DNA of 64,000 nt from Hsuehochloa calcarea (taxonomy: Eukaryota; Streptophyta; Magnoliopsida; Poales; Poaceae): positions 27,602,223-27,666,222 of the forward strand of contig CM070609.1 in the NCBI GenBank assembly GCA_036346395.1, in the 5' to 3' direction. The position numbers and the translations under genes are program-made. Positions 43,680 through 55,671 of this stretch are shown here, piece after piece. The notes under the pieces were generated by a model that was given only the letters and a program-made list of their open reading frames with translations, was not told the origin of the DNA and did no database searches. Position 1 is the first letter of the stretch. The number at the start of each line of letters is the position of its first letter.

Positions 43680-46600
43680 TTAGGGAAAGTTATGATGTGG
43701 TTGATCCGGAAAAGCGCTGCACTTAGAAAACGAAATGTTATACTGTGACCGACGTTCTTCTGTAACCTTGTTTTCCAAGGGTTTTATTTCTTCAAAGATC
43801 TTGGTTGCATCCTCCTCCGAGCAGTTGAAGTTTACTTCAAGAGCTTGGAGATTGATGAAGAGGTCGGAGGCTTTAAACTTTGCCAACGCAAAGCTAACTC
43901 CATCTGCGATAGCATCTCCCATAGTCTTTGCTTGGTTCTTCTAATAGGTTGCGAGCAAATCTTGGAGAATCTCGAGTTGTCGACCAAAACAGTTCGCCTT
44001 CTCAGTCAGTTCCCTTGAAGCCGACAAGAATACATCCAACCCCATGTCGGAAAGCATCTTATTGAAGGCAATGATCTTGTCTTAAAGATTCCTCTCGAAC
44101 TCATCTCGAGCTTTTTCTGTTTGTTCTAACTTTTGAGCTTGCTCTGCACGAGTATATCAAAGTTAAAGAAATAAACTTAAAATACATAGTAAATTGGTCA
44201 GATTTACGACCCGTTATCTTGAGTCTTCTTCTCGGAACCTTCAATAGCTTCCTTATGCTTGAGGAAGGTCTCATCGAACCTAGTCGACCACTCTTCGATT
44301 AACCGGTCTTTGACTTTGCACCTCTTTTCAAGCATAGCTATAATGGCTTCTTTAGCCATAACCTCTTTTTTATGTACCTCCAATTCTGTCAAATATGATA
44401 GAGGAGAGTTAAGAAACAACGAGGAACAAAATAACAAAAAAGGGAAGAAGAAGTCAAGAAGAAGTACTTACTTTTCAATTCGACATTTTCCTTTTTCAAG
44501 GGAGTTATTTGTTAGATCAGTTCTCCGACCACATCGACATTCTCCACCATATGCTATGAAAAATGTAGTAAAACTTATTTAAGTTTTCAATATATTCCAT
44601 AAAAAATACTATAAGAGTGGTCATAGGTATTTATCTGGACCGCCTTGTCTGTGTACTTGGAGTAAATGGTTTCAGGACCTAACTTTGAATGACAGTCTGA
44701 GATTTTTCTCCAAACCGCCCCAAGCTTTTTATCATCGAAGGTTTGAGGTCGGACGAGGATGTTACTAGGACGAGGAGACCTCCTGACTAGGGAAGAACTC
44801 CTCTTCTCTTGATTATTCCCAGCAATGGGTAGAACCTACTAGGGCTCTTCTCCAGCCTCTGTCTTTTTAGACGGGGTGGGAACCGTCAAGGAGTCTTGGG
44901 CGGTAGGAGTAGACATTGGTACCTCCACCCGGTCGGGGGCAGACTCGACCATCCTTACTTTAGGAGTTTCCTCCTGAAGGGTGCTCTGATCAGAAGCAAC
45001 CAGAACACTAGAGGATCTACAAAAACAGAAGAAAGGTAGATAAAGATTTCATAATACAAAAGAATCTAAAGGTATGCATCTGTGTAAATTTTTTTATTTT
45101 ACATACCTAGTCTTCTTAGTTTTGAAATTGAAACACCTTGGAGCAAAATCCAGAGCGCTCGCCTTCCTTTTCTTCTTTTCAACCGATTTTACCGGTTTCA
45201 ATCCGGTAGGGCTGGTTAGACCCCTTACTTCCCCCGACCAGACGTCGAAAGAAATCTACCTAACCACTTGGTCGGAGATGATTTCCTCAACCATCTGCTC
45301 GGAGATTGTGGTTTCATCAACCTCCAGAACAGTTGCTTTAGCAGTAACTGTCTGGTCGATCATGACTTCTCCAGAGGCTACTACCACTGCAGCTTTGGTC
45401 GGCGAATCTTCTTTTTCTCCCTCCTAATTATAAATTAAGTTTAGTTTGGTAATGGAATAATTTATCTAAAATGTATATTTCCTTTTGGTACTCTTTCTAC
45501 CTCGAGGGGACACCATCTTGAATGGTCGTTGGAGCTGAAGAGGTTGGAGTAGCAATAGGATTTGAGCTCTCGATGAGTTCACTGCTCTCCAACCCGACCA
45601 TCTGCACATTAAAGCGAAAGGGGCATTATAGCATACCGATCGAAAATTACATAAAAGATGAAAAAAAATATTGCTATTTTTTTACCTTAAGTCTCTCTAT
45701 TCTCTCTGTTGGGACACAGCTGCCAAGATCCAGGAATATCAGCTTTTTCACTACGTTCCCCGGCATATGTCATTTTGATATGATCCCTGATTTCTTTAGG
45801 GGAAAGGGTTGTAAAAAGAGAAAATAGACCATAAGGTTACAAAATAATCAACTAGAATAAAATTAACCAGTCGGAATTACTCAGGACTTACATTATAAAT
45901 AATCCTTGTTCGTATCGTCCCGACCAATGTACGAGAGCCTTGTACGTTCTCGGAACTTTAGAGGACTTATTCAGCGTATGGTGAAATCTTTCACCATGTG
46001 CCAAGAAGTTAATCCTCTAATGTTGAGGTGTTGGATGGCTTCGATCCATCTCCCCACTCTTCTCTCCTTCTTCGAGGAAGATCTCCACTGAGGGTTTTCA
46101 ACTGCCACTCCCACCGGTAAAGCAAAGATTGTCTCCCTTGGTCAGCGCAATGTAGAACCAGAGTTTCTTCCATGTCGACCACGAATATTTAGAGTACATC
46201 TGAATGTACTCGTCTGCTTTCCCATCGTGGAGGCGCAGAGCACACTCCCCGTGTGACGCAGTCGATTTCCCCGACTTTGTCATCTTGTAGAAGTATCTAA
46301 AGACCTCCAGATCTGGTGGAATACCGAGATATACTTCACAAATATAGATGAAGATGATGAGGTTGACGATTGAGTTGGGGGCAAGATTCACCAACTCAAC
46401 TTCATAATACTCCAGTACCCAGGAGAGGTACGAGCACGCTGGCAATTTGAATCCACACTCGACATACGCGAGGAAGTCAGGGATTTCTCCCTCGTTGCCA
46501 CTCGAAAAATGCTCTCCGACCGCTGATATCCAAGAAATCAAGGTCTTGTCGGGAAGAATTCCACCATTCTTCATACTCTTAAGCTTCTTCTCGCTTAGCT

Positions 46601-46815
46601 CAGACATCGGACAATTGGCAAGAAAATGAAAAAGAAGTCAAAGGGAATTTTGAAAGCGTAAAAGCCCTAAGACAATCCACCGTGGGGATTTTATAGGGGC
46701 ATCCCTTTAACTGCAAAAGTAGTTGCCTAAAGTCCAATAGACACAGATTTCTTCGGTTCCGCAAGCGGTTCCTTAACATTAAAGTGACTACAAGCCGCAT
46801 CGTTATTCTCACCAT
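43680..46815 (-). pseudogene. Antisense accessory gene of a gypsy element with Transposase_28-like domain
   Basis: The best exon is 46098-46607: MSELSEKKLKSMKNGGILPD, then GEIPDFLAYVECGFKLP, LEYYEVELVNLAPNSIVNL, FIYICEVYLGIPPDLEVFRY, and SWSTWKKLWFYIALTKGD. This is the plant domain usually called 'putative gypsy type transposon'. Further minus-strand exons follow at 45900-46090 (TSWHMVKDFTI-type block), 44204-44437 (charged coiled-coil, LEVHKKEVMAKEAIIAMLEK) and 43680-43922 (MGDAIADGVSFALAKFKASD). Introns with TT-rich borders seem to separate them. It reads opposite to the LTR at 46899. Biochemical function is unknown. Compared with the copy at 0.5-2.5 kb it is better preserved, and exon 46098-46607 is intact. 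Confidence 0.65.
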
Positions 46816-46898
46816 TAAACGAGGGGTTTCCTGATATAAATTCTATCAAAAGGAGTTCACATTACAAATCCACTTAAAAGTTCGAGGGCTAGCTGACG

Positions 46899-47574
46899 AG
46901 GATTAATTTCCTTAATACTCTTTCTATTTAATTAAAGACCTCATGGTCATAACCCTTGAAGTTTTAGACCCCTATGGTCGTGAGAATCCTAGTGGTTGCT
47001 CTACGAGTACCCTGGTCGGAGAAGTCTTATACTTTTTGCCCGACTAGTTAACTACTTGTAGAATCTATGAACTGATGCTTGGACCCAATTCTAGCATATT
47101 CCTTCTGTGTGATGAATGGAACACATGTCTTATCTGCTCCAAACCACACGATGCTTTACAACCCTCAGTCATTGACAATAACTACTGCACAGCTTTGTCT
47201 CCTATTAACAATAACCGATGATCAGTTAGTGGTTTACAAACAATAACTGCCTCCCGGCCAGACACGTCACTTCCAACAGGTGTCTTTTCTAGGAATAACT
47301 GTCACCTCTTCACCAATTATTTAAGGCAAGATCGGAGGGGCATTCAAGACATACGATCCAGAAGATCAAGAGGCAATTGCATTCACTCTTAAGGCAGTTG
47401 AAGCATAGCAAGCAACATACTCGGTGTAATTAGTGCTAGTTAGTCACCTTCCCAAAGGCACCCCCCGTAAAGATCTAGTTCATTGCAATAAGGAACAACC
47501 ATATTCTTCTCCAAGAACTCTTAGCTATTTTTCTTATTTTATTTTGTAAGATCGGCGACTTGATCATAGACACA
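46899..47574 (+). mobile_element. LTR of the second gypsy copy
   Basis: It starts TGACGAGGATTAAT after GTTCGAGGGCTAGC, aligned with the LTR start at 2834. It ends near GATCATAGACACA. TTATTTAAGGCAAGATC (about 47319) may act as the TATA region, and TTGTAAGATCGG near the end matches TACGTAAGATCGG of the other LTR. The end is inferred; no target duplication could be tested because the left part of the element is missing. Confidence 0.5.
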
Positions 47575-49530
47575 TACTCTCCCCTATATTTAATAATTTT
47601 CAAGTCTTTTTTGAAAACCTTACGCTACCCCCTCTGCGCGTCCGAGTACCTTACGCTACCCCCTCCGCAGCGATGTTGTTCTCAGGTGGCATCGCCCGCC
47701 CGATAGGGGTTAGGGTTTATCGGGTTAGAGAGGAGTTCACAGGGAACCCTGGGTATATAGGTGTTTGTGGCGCCATTGACTGTAGATTCGAAGGAGAGCA
47801 GTGGCAGGGATCAACGATGGTGGTAGAGTTAGGTTAGGTGGGGCTAGGACTACGAGAAGTGGGGCTAGGGTGTTGGGCGGGCAGGTGGGAGTAGAGGCGT
47901 GCGGTAAGGCATTGCTGACTGCAGGAGAGAGAGGGTGTCAATGACTCATTGGATACGCGGCGGGCGGGGAAGATGCCAGAAGATGCGGGGGAGGGGGGCT
48001 TACAGCAGTTACAGGTACGCCGGGATCGATTGTAGAAGTGCTCCCAGTCGCAGTAGACGACTAACAAGGCCCACTAGCCGTCATCCTCGTTTTATGGGCC
48101 TCGGACCATGTTAGTTCAGTATTTCACAGATCGCCCTCAGGCCGGATAAGCAGATTGCCAGGCTTCAAGGTAAACGCGGAAGCACCAACCAGGAAATGTT
48201 GGCGACATTCCACGGCCCTTTAACTCCCTGCGTTGCTTTTGTGTGTCCTGGGTAAACGTTGGCGACATTCCCACGGCCTATTACACGGTCGATGGTAAAT
48301 ATGGCGCCATCGACCGTAGATTCGAAGGAAAGCAGTGGCAGGGATCAAGCGATTTGCGTATACGTAACGTTTTGCCTGGCAACTCCGCGTAAACGGACGA
48401 TTAATCGGTGTTTCGATCATTTTTTACAACACTGCTTGTGCCAAATGAGTCAAAAACTCTAGTCATGCAATCTGCAATCGAATCAAAATTCTACTCGCCA
48501 ATAATTGGAGTGCCCGACCGGACGGGCCGTTTCCTAGAGCAGCATGGCTTGTCTCTCAACATTAGGCAAGAAAATATGGTTCAGTATAATCTTCTAAGCT
48601 AGGTTTAGTAATCTTGTTTCCGAACTACTAGCTAACTGATAACAGAAAGTACATATACATATGGAATATGGAGCAGATGATATCTGTTGCAATTCAGTTC
48701 GATGGTTTTGTGTAATCAAGAATATCTCATTGGGCTAGCTAGGAAAGTTTTGTCATGCATCAGCGAGTTGACAAGGACAACTAATTCATTGCATTGGTCG
48801 TTCAGTTCAATAATTAACCATTCATCGATCAATGTCAACGCATGTGCATGTCGGTGTCATGAACTGTCATCGCTTGCTCCAAGCCATACTGTATACATCC
48901 ATTCATTAGTGACATGAACGTTGTACTGTAGCTCAAGCGGAACCATATATATCCTTCTAAACCATGACAGATTGAAAGGTGCGCTATTTCATCGTAAAAA
49001 ATTACGAGGAGCATGCACTTCTATTGGACGTACGTTCTAGCTACAAGATAGAGCTAGAAAAAAAATCATAAAACAATCCAACTTTATAATCCACATAAGT
49101 GTTGATCAGTTAGTACAATAGAAGGTTGAATCAACTGCACATATACATTTACTCAACATGTGTCTAACTTAATTTTGCTGTACAAAATGTACTGTACCAA
49201 TAAATACTTGACACCGAGCAATCGTGTTTTTCAATGATGCGACTCATAATATATAGTGATCTTGATAGCTCCATTCATTTTTCCCCCTTTGAATGTCCAG
49301 CTGATGTTCCAGTTGTCTACTCCAATTGACAAGCTATCTGATCAATGTAGGTCAAGCAGACAACTACTATATACAGTATACTATATGTCATTGAGATTTT
49401 TTGGCAACATATACGTACGCAGAATTAATTTATCCAATACATAGGATTTGCTAATCGATAAAACTGCCAGGAGATCGCATGCGAAAATTTAATGTACATA
49501 TACAGCATCTTTAAATCTACCTGCAGGGTA
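47575..49530. other. Intergenic with short duplications
   Basis: No gene is recognised. A 51-bp block (TGGCGCCATTGACTGTAGAT...GGCAGGGATCAA) at 47768-47818 recurs at 48302-48352 with few changes. GTTGGCGACATTC(C)CACGGCC is duplicated at 48198 and 48258. ACCTTACGCTACCCCCTC is duplicated at about 47620 and 47652. Beyond 48400 the sequence is AT-rich and single copy by eye. Confidence 0.5.
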
Positions 49531-49536
49531 AAACTA

Positions 49537-49914
49537 CTACATACGCATGAGAAGCTCTTTAATTTGTGATGATACCATGGAAATGCGCAAGGTCAGTAGT
49601 ACGTAGTACTGCAATCTGCAGACACACATGCATGGAACAAAAATCCCAGGGAGACAGGCAGAGAGAATGGGATCGATCGATCGACGCCTTTGAAATGCTA
49701 CTATGCTATGCGCATGGCATCTTTCACAACCGCCGCGTGAGAGAATGAACCTAGCTATCCCTTTGTCATACATGTCGAGCCAGACCTGCTTAAATGCTTC
49801 GGCAGTTCCTGTCCATCGATCCCCTTCTTCTAGGTATCGGCGCATGCTCACATCTACTCCTACCAGTATGCTTTTAGTATTAGTACCAGATGCACTAGTA
49901 CTAGTATTTCGCAA
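49537..49914 (-). other. Open frame downstream of MIR166, unrecognised
   Basis: This 125-codon minus frame contains VGVDVSMRRYLEEGDRWTGT and FKQVWLDMYDKGIARFILSR, which look protein-like in composition but match no family I can name. It lies about 550 bases downstream of the miR166 hairpin on the same strand, so it could sit in the primary transcript or be chance. There is no support for expression. Confidence 0.25.
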
Positions 49915-50449
49915 TCTGCATTGTATTTTTCTGCAAGATTTTCATGTATTATTATATGCTAGCTTTCATGAAAGAAAACTTTTAGTATGAACGTAGTGCA
50001 TGTGTGGTGTCATTTTCATGTAGTACTGATGTAAACATGGTGAAGATGATTTGATGCCAATGCACAAATTAATGCAAGGACTGAGGTGCATGAAAGATGA
50101 AACTGGTAGTACAGTAGTTGATTCAGAGCCAGTGTGAGAAGTTCACAGCACACAGTTCATCTGTTCTCTTCTACATTATGTCCCATGAACATGCAGCCTA
50201 GTGTACTGTATGCCTGGTCACTGCTCCATTCTGGACTACATATCAAATTTAAAATATTGATGGACAAATCTAGGCTGTTAGAAAAGCTACTCCAAATAAC
50301 TTGAGGGAAACCTAATTGTAGCTAGGAGAAGATTAAATTTGCACGGGTTAGTAAGAAGAACAGAAGGAGCTAAATAGAGGACATACCGTACCCATATATA
50401 CTCTAGTCTCTAGAGAGGCAGATTGCTGGAACGATCGAGAGGCATAACG

Positions 50450-50555
50450 TGCAGATGCTGGTTAAAGGGATTGAAGCCTGGTCCGAGATCACCAAGCCAT
50501 GTCGTATGTGGAGACCTTGAACCAGACAACAATCTCCTTAAACTAACTTCAACCT
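50450..50555 (-). ncRNA. miR166 precursor hairpin
   Basis: On the minus strand the 3' arm (50486-50466) reads TCGGACCAGGCT followed by TCAATCCCT, exactly the miR166 variant ending CAAUCCCU. The 5' arm (50535-50515) begins AGATTGTTGTCTGG and continues TTCAAGG, the expected star strand. The two arms pair from GTTTAAGG (50543) to CCTTTAAC (50461), with a loop of about 28 nt and a few G:U pairs. miR166 guides cleavage of class III HD-ZIP mRNAs and so controls leaf polarity and vascular patterning. The hairpin has no close second miR166 in the window. A TATA box and CT-rich leader lie upstream. Confidence 0.95.
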
Positions 50556-50696
50556 GGACATGCAGTCCAAACAAGAAGGCCAATCAAACTCAGTATGAGA
50601 GATGAAAAGTACTTCACCGTGCAGCCATTAGAGGGGAAGAAAGAACAAGAAGAAGAAGAAGAATGGCAAAAGAGGCAAAAGGAGAGAAGACTACTG

Positions 50697-50710
50697 GAGT
50701 ATATAATACT
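50697..50710 (-). promoter_or_regulatory. Candidate TATA box of the MIR166 transcript
   Basis: On the minus strand GTATTATATACTCC lies about 155 bases upstream of the hairpin base. It is followed by a pyrimidine-rich leader with TTCTTCTTCTTCTTG (about 50646-50662), a typical plant 5' leader composition. Confidence 0.5.
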
Positions 50711-50769
50711 AGCTAGTAGAAGAGATCAAGAGGGGGAGCTAGGCTGGGGTACGTTTTTGAAGAGGAAGA

Positions 50770-51300
50770 AGGGAAGGGGCAGTGTCGGCCTCTGGATGGG
50801 CCACTGAGTTGCCGTTTATTGAGAGGCTTACCAGTGGACACGAGCTGCACTGATAGCCACTGCAAATGGACTTTATTGCTTGTGGTACAGTGTGTGAGAG
50901 AAGACTCTGTGTGAGAGGGGACTGTGTGTGCGTGCATATATTTATCTTTGCTTCTTCCTTTCTTTGCCCTTTTTCATGTGTGCACTCGACAATTTCCAGC
51001 TGGAAGCATACAACTCCTACTACTATTGGACAAGGGACTAGGAGTCTAGTACAGATCACTCTATGTTTCAACTTGTTTAGGTTTTTGGTTGACTAGTACT
51101 ACTTCCCAAATTTGATTTGCACTATGTGCGAAGGAGCGAAAATTAATGAAGAACTCGTGTCACCTCCGAGTGAGATACATCTCTTGTCACCTATGGTGAT
51201 GTTCTGATAATTCATTTGCAATAGATGCTGTTTTTCAGGGCCAATTTTGTAGGACTTGTTTGGCGCCATAGATCTTGCTCCATCCATTCATAGTTGCGTT
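50770..51300. other. Intergenic, probable MIR166 upstream region
   Basis: No coding frame is convincing. The stretch includes CACAGTGTGTG and GAGAG repeats near 50885-50935. It likely includes distal promoter sequence of MIR166. Confidence 0.4.
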
Positions 51301-51306
51301 CTTTTA

Positions 51307-51422
51307 GGCTTTGTTTGATTGAGTCAAAATTTCTACTCACCCACATAGAATCGGGATTTTAGTTCAAATTCCCGACCCATCCACATGGATTCCGGTCGGG
51401 AATTAACTTTCTAAACAAGCCC
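51307..51422. mobile_element. Tourist-like MITE
   Basis: The ends GGCTTTGTTTGATT and CTAAACAAGCCC form an imperfect terminal inverted repeat of about 12 bp. They are flanked by TTA on both sides (51304-51306 and 51423-51425). A 3-bp TTA duplication is typical of PIF/Harbinger MITEs. The interior holds a second inverted match (CCCACATAGAATCGGGA / TCCACATGGATTCCGG). It is 116 bp and non-coding. Confidence 0.7.
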
Positions 51423-51425
51423 TTA

Positions 51426-52255
51426 GAGAGTGTGCCCGGGGTAAATTCTTTCTTATATTCACTACTAATACTTCCATAATAATATACTAGCAGTTTTTTT
51501 TATAGGTTTTACCAGCATATTACATTGAAATTAGTACTTTGTATCTTATATTAGAAACCACGTCAAATGTTCAAAATGACAAATAGTTATGTGCTAGTGA
51601 AGTGCCCAGGAAATCACTACCAGTAAAAAGAAAATGTTCTCTGGCATGATCTTGAAGCATGGGGCACAAAGCTCTCACAGTGTTACTCCATTTGCGAGGA
51701 ATTTACCATATTGTCTTTTTTCAACATTTTTTTTCGTGTGGAATTTACCACTTTATCAATAGAGAAGACCATTAAAAATGGGAAGTCATTATACCACTGA
51801 AAATCACAGGGCCATGTAGGGCCTGGTCCCACATGCATGGGGAAGCATAGGGTGGTATTATGGCGAACCATGATTCTTGCCGATGCTACTTACCCATAGT
51901 GAACCAGTCTCACTATGTTTATCCATGGTCTCGAGAGTCTGCTTCAAAATATTTGTATATTAGGAAATTAAGAGTATAGCTATTGTAATATTTTCACTTT
52001 CTACTCTTATTTTAATATTTTAGAAGAAATTAAATGGTTGTAATATATCATTTAAAAGAGGTATTACTATCATTTCTCATTAATTTTTTTAGATTTAGTG
52101 TTTCATTGGTTGTACTACAATGGGCTTTGGTAAAATACGGTATTGTGCAGCAGAGAGAGAGAGAGAGAGAGAGAGTAGTATGGAAGCAAATCTCAAGAAG
52201 AAGAATTAGGAAGAAAATTCAAGTGCTCCATTTCATACCTCTCGAGACCTAAATT
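51426..52255. other. AT-rich intergenic sequence with a GA microsatellite
   Basis: No gene is recognised. A (GA)n run of about 12 repeats spans 52150-52174. The minus frame at 51683-51871 has no recognisable motif. Confidence 0.5.
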
Positions 52256-55200
52256 TGCTCATCTTTAATTCGAAACCCAGCCATCTCATCACACCGGGTA
52301 AAGAAGCGCATGTTTCGCGTGAGCTAAGCTACGCCACATCGCCTTTTTTGTTCTGCTCGTCGAATCCAGCGCGTCGTTCATTGTCGCCTGTCCAATTTTC
52401 TTTTAGTTTTGTGTGCCTACGTTCTCGTCGTTCCGTTCGGTGTTTGCCTTCTCGATAGCGCCCGCTCCCCTCTCTTCTCTCCTCGCTCTCTTACCTTCCA
52501 CAGTACCAGACCAGATCCCCCAGTATGCATCGCCACCCCTCCCTCCGCCCCGACTCTCCTCACGATCGACGCCCCACGCTCGCGCCCGACCCCCTCATCC
52601 CATGCCCCTCTGCCCCCTACGCCTGGCCCCCTCCCCTCACGCCCACGCCCGCCCACCACCCCCACGCCCACGGCTGGGGCCCCGTCCTTCTTCGCCGCGG
52701 TCGCCCCACCCTCGGCTTCTTCCTCTTCCCCCAAGAATGACCCCTACTCCGCCCTCGCTTCCCCCTTCCTCTCCCCACCTCTGCTTCGTCCTCTCCCTCC
52801 CCCTTTGCCGCCCTCACTTACCCCTCTATGGATATCATAGGGATATGCTCATGATATTATGATTATGTTACAATTGCAATAGCGTTGAAGGGTTGTCGAA
52901 TCACGTATTTTCGACAAAGTTCAGGTGCTATCAGGTCATTGGTGGTCAGACCGGCCAGGGTGGTGGTCAGATCGATAACCTCTGGCGATCAGATCGGCCA
53001 AGCCTTGAGCCTAGAGGCTGGTGGTCAGACCGGCCATGGGCGGTGGTCTAACCAACAATTAAGTGTCTTTAAATTTAGAGCTGGGCTAAAAATAAGGGTG
53101 TAGGAAAGAAAGGAGATTCTCCTACACTTGGTCTCATAATTTTTGGAGCTTCAAGCCAAAAGTTCTATTCGTTTAAATTTTTTAGAGAGGTCTTAGTTTT
53201 CCAGGAAGAAAATTTGGCTAAGTCCCCTGCTGGGCGGTCATACCGGCCAGGTGGTGGTCAGACCGGACAGAGGGCGGTCAGACCGACCATGGGTGGCGGT
53301 CTAACCAGTTTTGACTTGTTCGTCGGCCATCTTGGCGACGATGATTGTAGTTTAGGTCAAGTTCATGGGTTTCAGTGCATATGTGTTCCATGATATATGT
53401 TTTGACTAACGTGGGTCAAGTTGCGAAGAACTTATTCCCGGAATCGATTTCTTGGTTTATTATTGTGCAGGAGGCTTGGAGGTCAATAACGGTCAACGGT
53501 GAGGATGATCGAGACTAGGCTTGGAGAGCTGAGGTTCAGAATGATCGATGATGTCAGGTGAAGTCAATGGATTCAAGCATGGCGCAAAATGGACAAGGAT
53601 GACCGAACGGAATTTCGATGCGACGGGTTGCATCAAGCGTTACGGGGGTCGGTGCAAGTGCCATGGTGGTTTCAGTGGGAGCTGGATGGGAGAGACTTTC
53701 GACATGAAGAGATCCGTTGATCAACCTACACGTGGTGAAGCATGGGATTGCTTCGTGATGTTTGGGCTCGGTCTTTGGAGAAGGATCGAGAAGGGGTATT
53801 TTGGCAACTTCACCAAAATACCACCTTGATGGCTTTTGGCTAAACCACGGCGCAAGACGACACAAGGAGAAGTGCTTTAGTTCAAGAGAAGATGAAGATG
53901 ATGCTTTGAAATGTGTGCGTTAGTTAAACCCGTTTGTGTGTGGGCTTAACGGGTGCCAATTAGAAATGACCTTCTAGAAGCTAGCCTCCACTATAAATAA
54001 GGGAGGGTGCTGATTATGCACCCAACCCTTGTATTTGAAGAAACCCTAGTTTGTGTTTAGGGAGAGGTGGTAGAGAGGTTAGGGTTCTAGAGAGTTAGAT
54101 TAATTGTGTGCTCAAGTGTTGAGTATTCATCCTCCATGATGGAGTGGCTATAAACTAACATCTATCTCAAATCAATCCAAGCAAGATTCCTCAAGATGAT
54201 ATTCTTCTTGTTCCTACTCTCTATTTTATGATTTTAGGGCTTTTTTTTATCCTTCAGTCTTTCTTTGGTTTTTGGCCTGGATCTTACTTGCCGTGATATG
54301 TGGGAATACATCTAGAATCATCTTTAACTCACGAATAAGTTTTTGGATCATATTTTGGTTTTGACTCGGTTTTGAAGCAACCTTCACTCAAACGAAAAAT
54401 GTCAAAACTTTGGTAAAGATCTTCATGATTCTTGATTGGAATAGGTTCCTGGCATCCTAGAAAATGTGTGTTCTAAGTTTCGTCGAGTTTGGAGTTGTGG
54501 ATCAAAAGTTGAGCCGATTTGTGATTTTGAGTTCGTGCTGATTTTATTGTTCATTGCGCTGGAGGTTAGACCACCCCCTGTGAGAGGTCAGACCGCCATG
54601 TTGAGAGGTCTAACTGCCCAACTCATTGTTAATTGAGCTTTTGGTATTTTTAGTTGTTTTGCTTGGGGTTTCGATTGGATTCAATACAAGTCTTCCGCTA
54701 TACTTGTACATTGATCTTCATAGCTCTCATAGTTATTAGATTGAAAAACGTGTTGAATTTGATTAAGATAAAAAAGAGATCGTACTCCTATTCACCCCCT
54801 CTAGTCACTGTTTCAGTCCAACACCCTCACACGCCCCGAGCCACAGGTTCCTCCTCTACTTCTCCTCATCCTCCCTCTCCACCCACAACCAAACCCTGCT
54901 CGCGTCCCCGGGCCTCCACCATCTGTGCGTCCGCCGAGGCCGCAGCCGCAACCTGCCGAATTACGCCCCAACATGAACCCCAGCAAAAAAAGGAGGTCGA
55001 GGACAAGTTCAAGAAGATCTCCGAGGCGTACAAGGAGGTATATTTTAACCGCTCTACATCATAATGAAATTGCAATGGATTGTTTTTTTGGGGTACTTTT
55101 ACAGTCTCGACGACAAATTTAGGGAGTTTTGACGGACATTGATGCTTGGTTGATGCAAGGCTGCATGAAACGATGGCTTTGATTTTACCATGTTAATACG

Positions 55201-55651
55201 TCTTGGAAAGTTTCAGTGTAAAACGCGACTGTGATTGAACAATCATGATGCTATGTTTTGTGTGTGTGATTTAGAAGTGTCGTTCGAGAAGGTTACATTC
55301 ATGTGATATGATTGTTTCAACTATGCAATCTTCATTTTACATTTTTTGCTTTGTTGGCTTACTTCTTGCTTTGCTTGCTAATCTAATTGCATCATATGCG
55401 TGTGTGTCCGTTTTTCATTTCAAGGGAATGCTGCTGAAATTTATTTTGCAAATGCTGAATTAATATCACAGGCCTAGGATAACCATTCATGTACAATGTT
55501 CACTGCTTTTAGTTTTTGAAGGCCTTTGCAGATGCTGGTGGTTCCTCATCTATGCACGGGCCTGGTAACCACCGTTTCAATCCTCGAAACACCAAAGACG
55601 TGTTTGTCGAGTTCTTTGGCAGCAGCAAACCTTTTGAGGGAATGGGGCGTG
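52256..55651 (+). pseudogene. DnaJ (DNAJB-type) gene fragment, disrupted twice
   Basis: A CT-rich leader-like region and a GC-rich Pro/Ala/Ser-coding stretch (52409-52826) precede a solo LTR; the exon resumes at 54829. It ends with part of a J domain: RPNMNPSKK in one frame and KKEVEDKFKKISEAYKE in another, separated by an extra A in an A7 run (about 54985). The HPD triad position reads RPN. A GT follows at about 55038. The next exon (from about 55512) reads LKAFADAGGSSSMHGPGNHR and FNPRNTKDVFVEFFGSSKPF, the glycine/FNPR region of type II DnaJ proteins. The exon between (VLSDP..YDQYG) is missing. The frame is cut after EGMGRA by a CACTA element at 55652, and DnaJ does not resume at 63525. It is non-functional. 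Confidence 0.75.
52827..54823 (+). mobile_element. Second solo LTR of the SIRE-like copia family
   Basis: It starts TATGGATATCATAGG and ends TTTCAGTCCAACA, flanked by CCCTC on both sides (52822-52826 and 54824-54828). Start and end align with the solo LTR at 9213-11016 (TGTGGATATCATGG...TTCGGTCCAACA); the first G has become A. Palindromic motifs that read GGTCGGACCGG in the other copy here read GGTCAGACCGG, consistent with CpG decay. It lacks internal sequence and a primer site. It interrupts the first exon of the DnaJ-like fragment. Confidence 0.9.
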
Positions 55652-55671
55652 CACTACTGCAGAAAAGCTCA

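Noticed and set aside
49760..49800. Second miR166-like hairpin (phrase TGTCGAGCCAGACC)
   Set aside because: It resembles part of a star strand only; the mature sequence and a pairing arm are absent.
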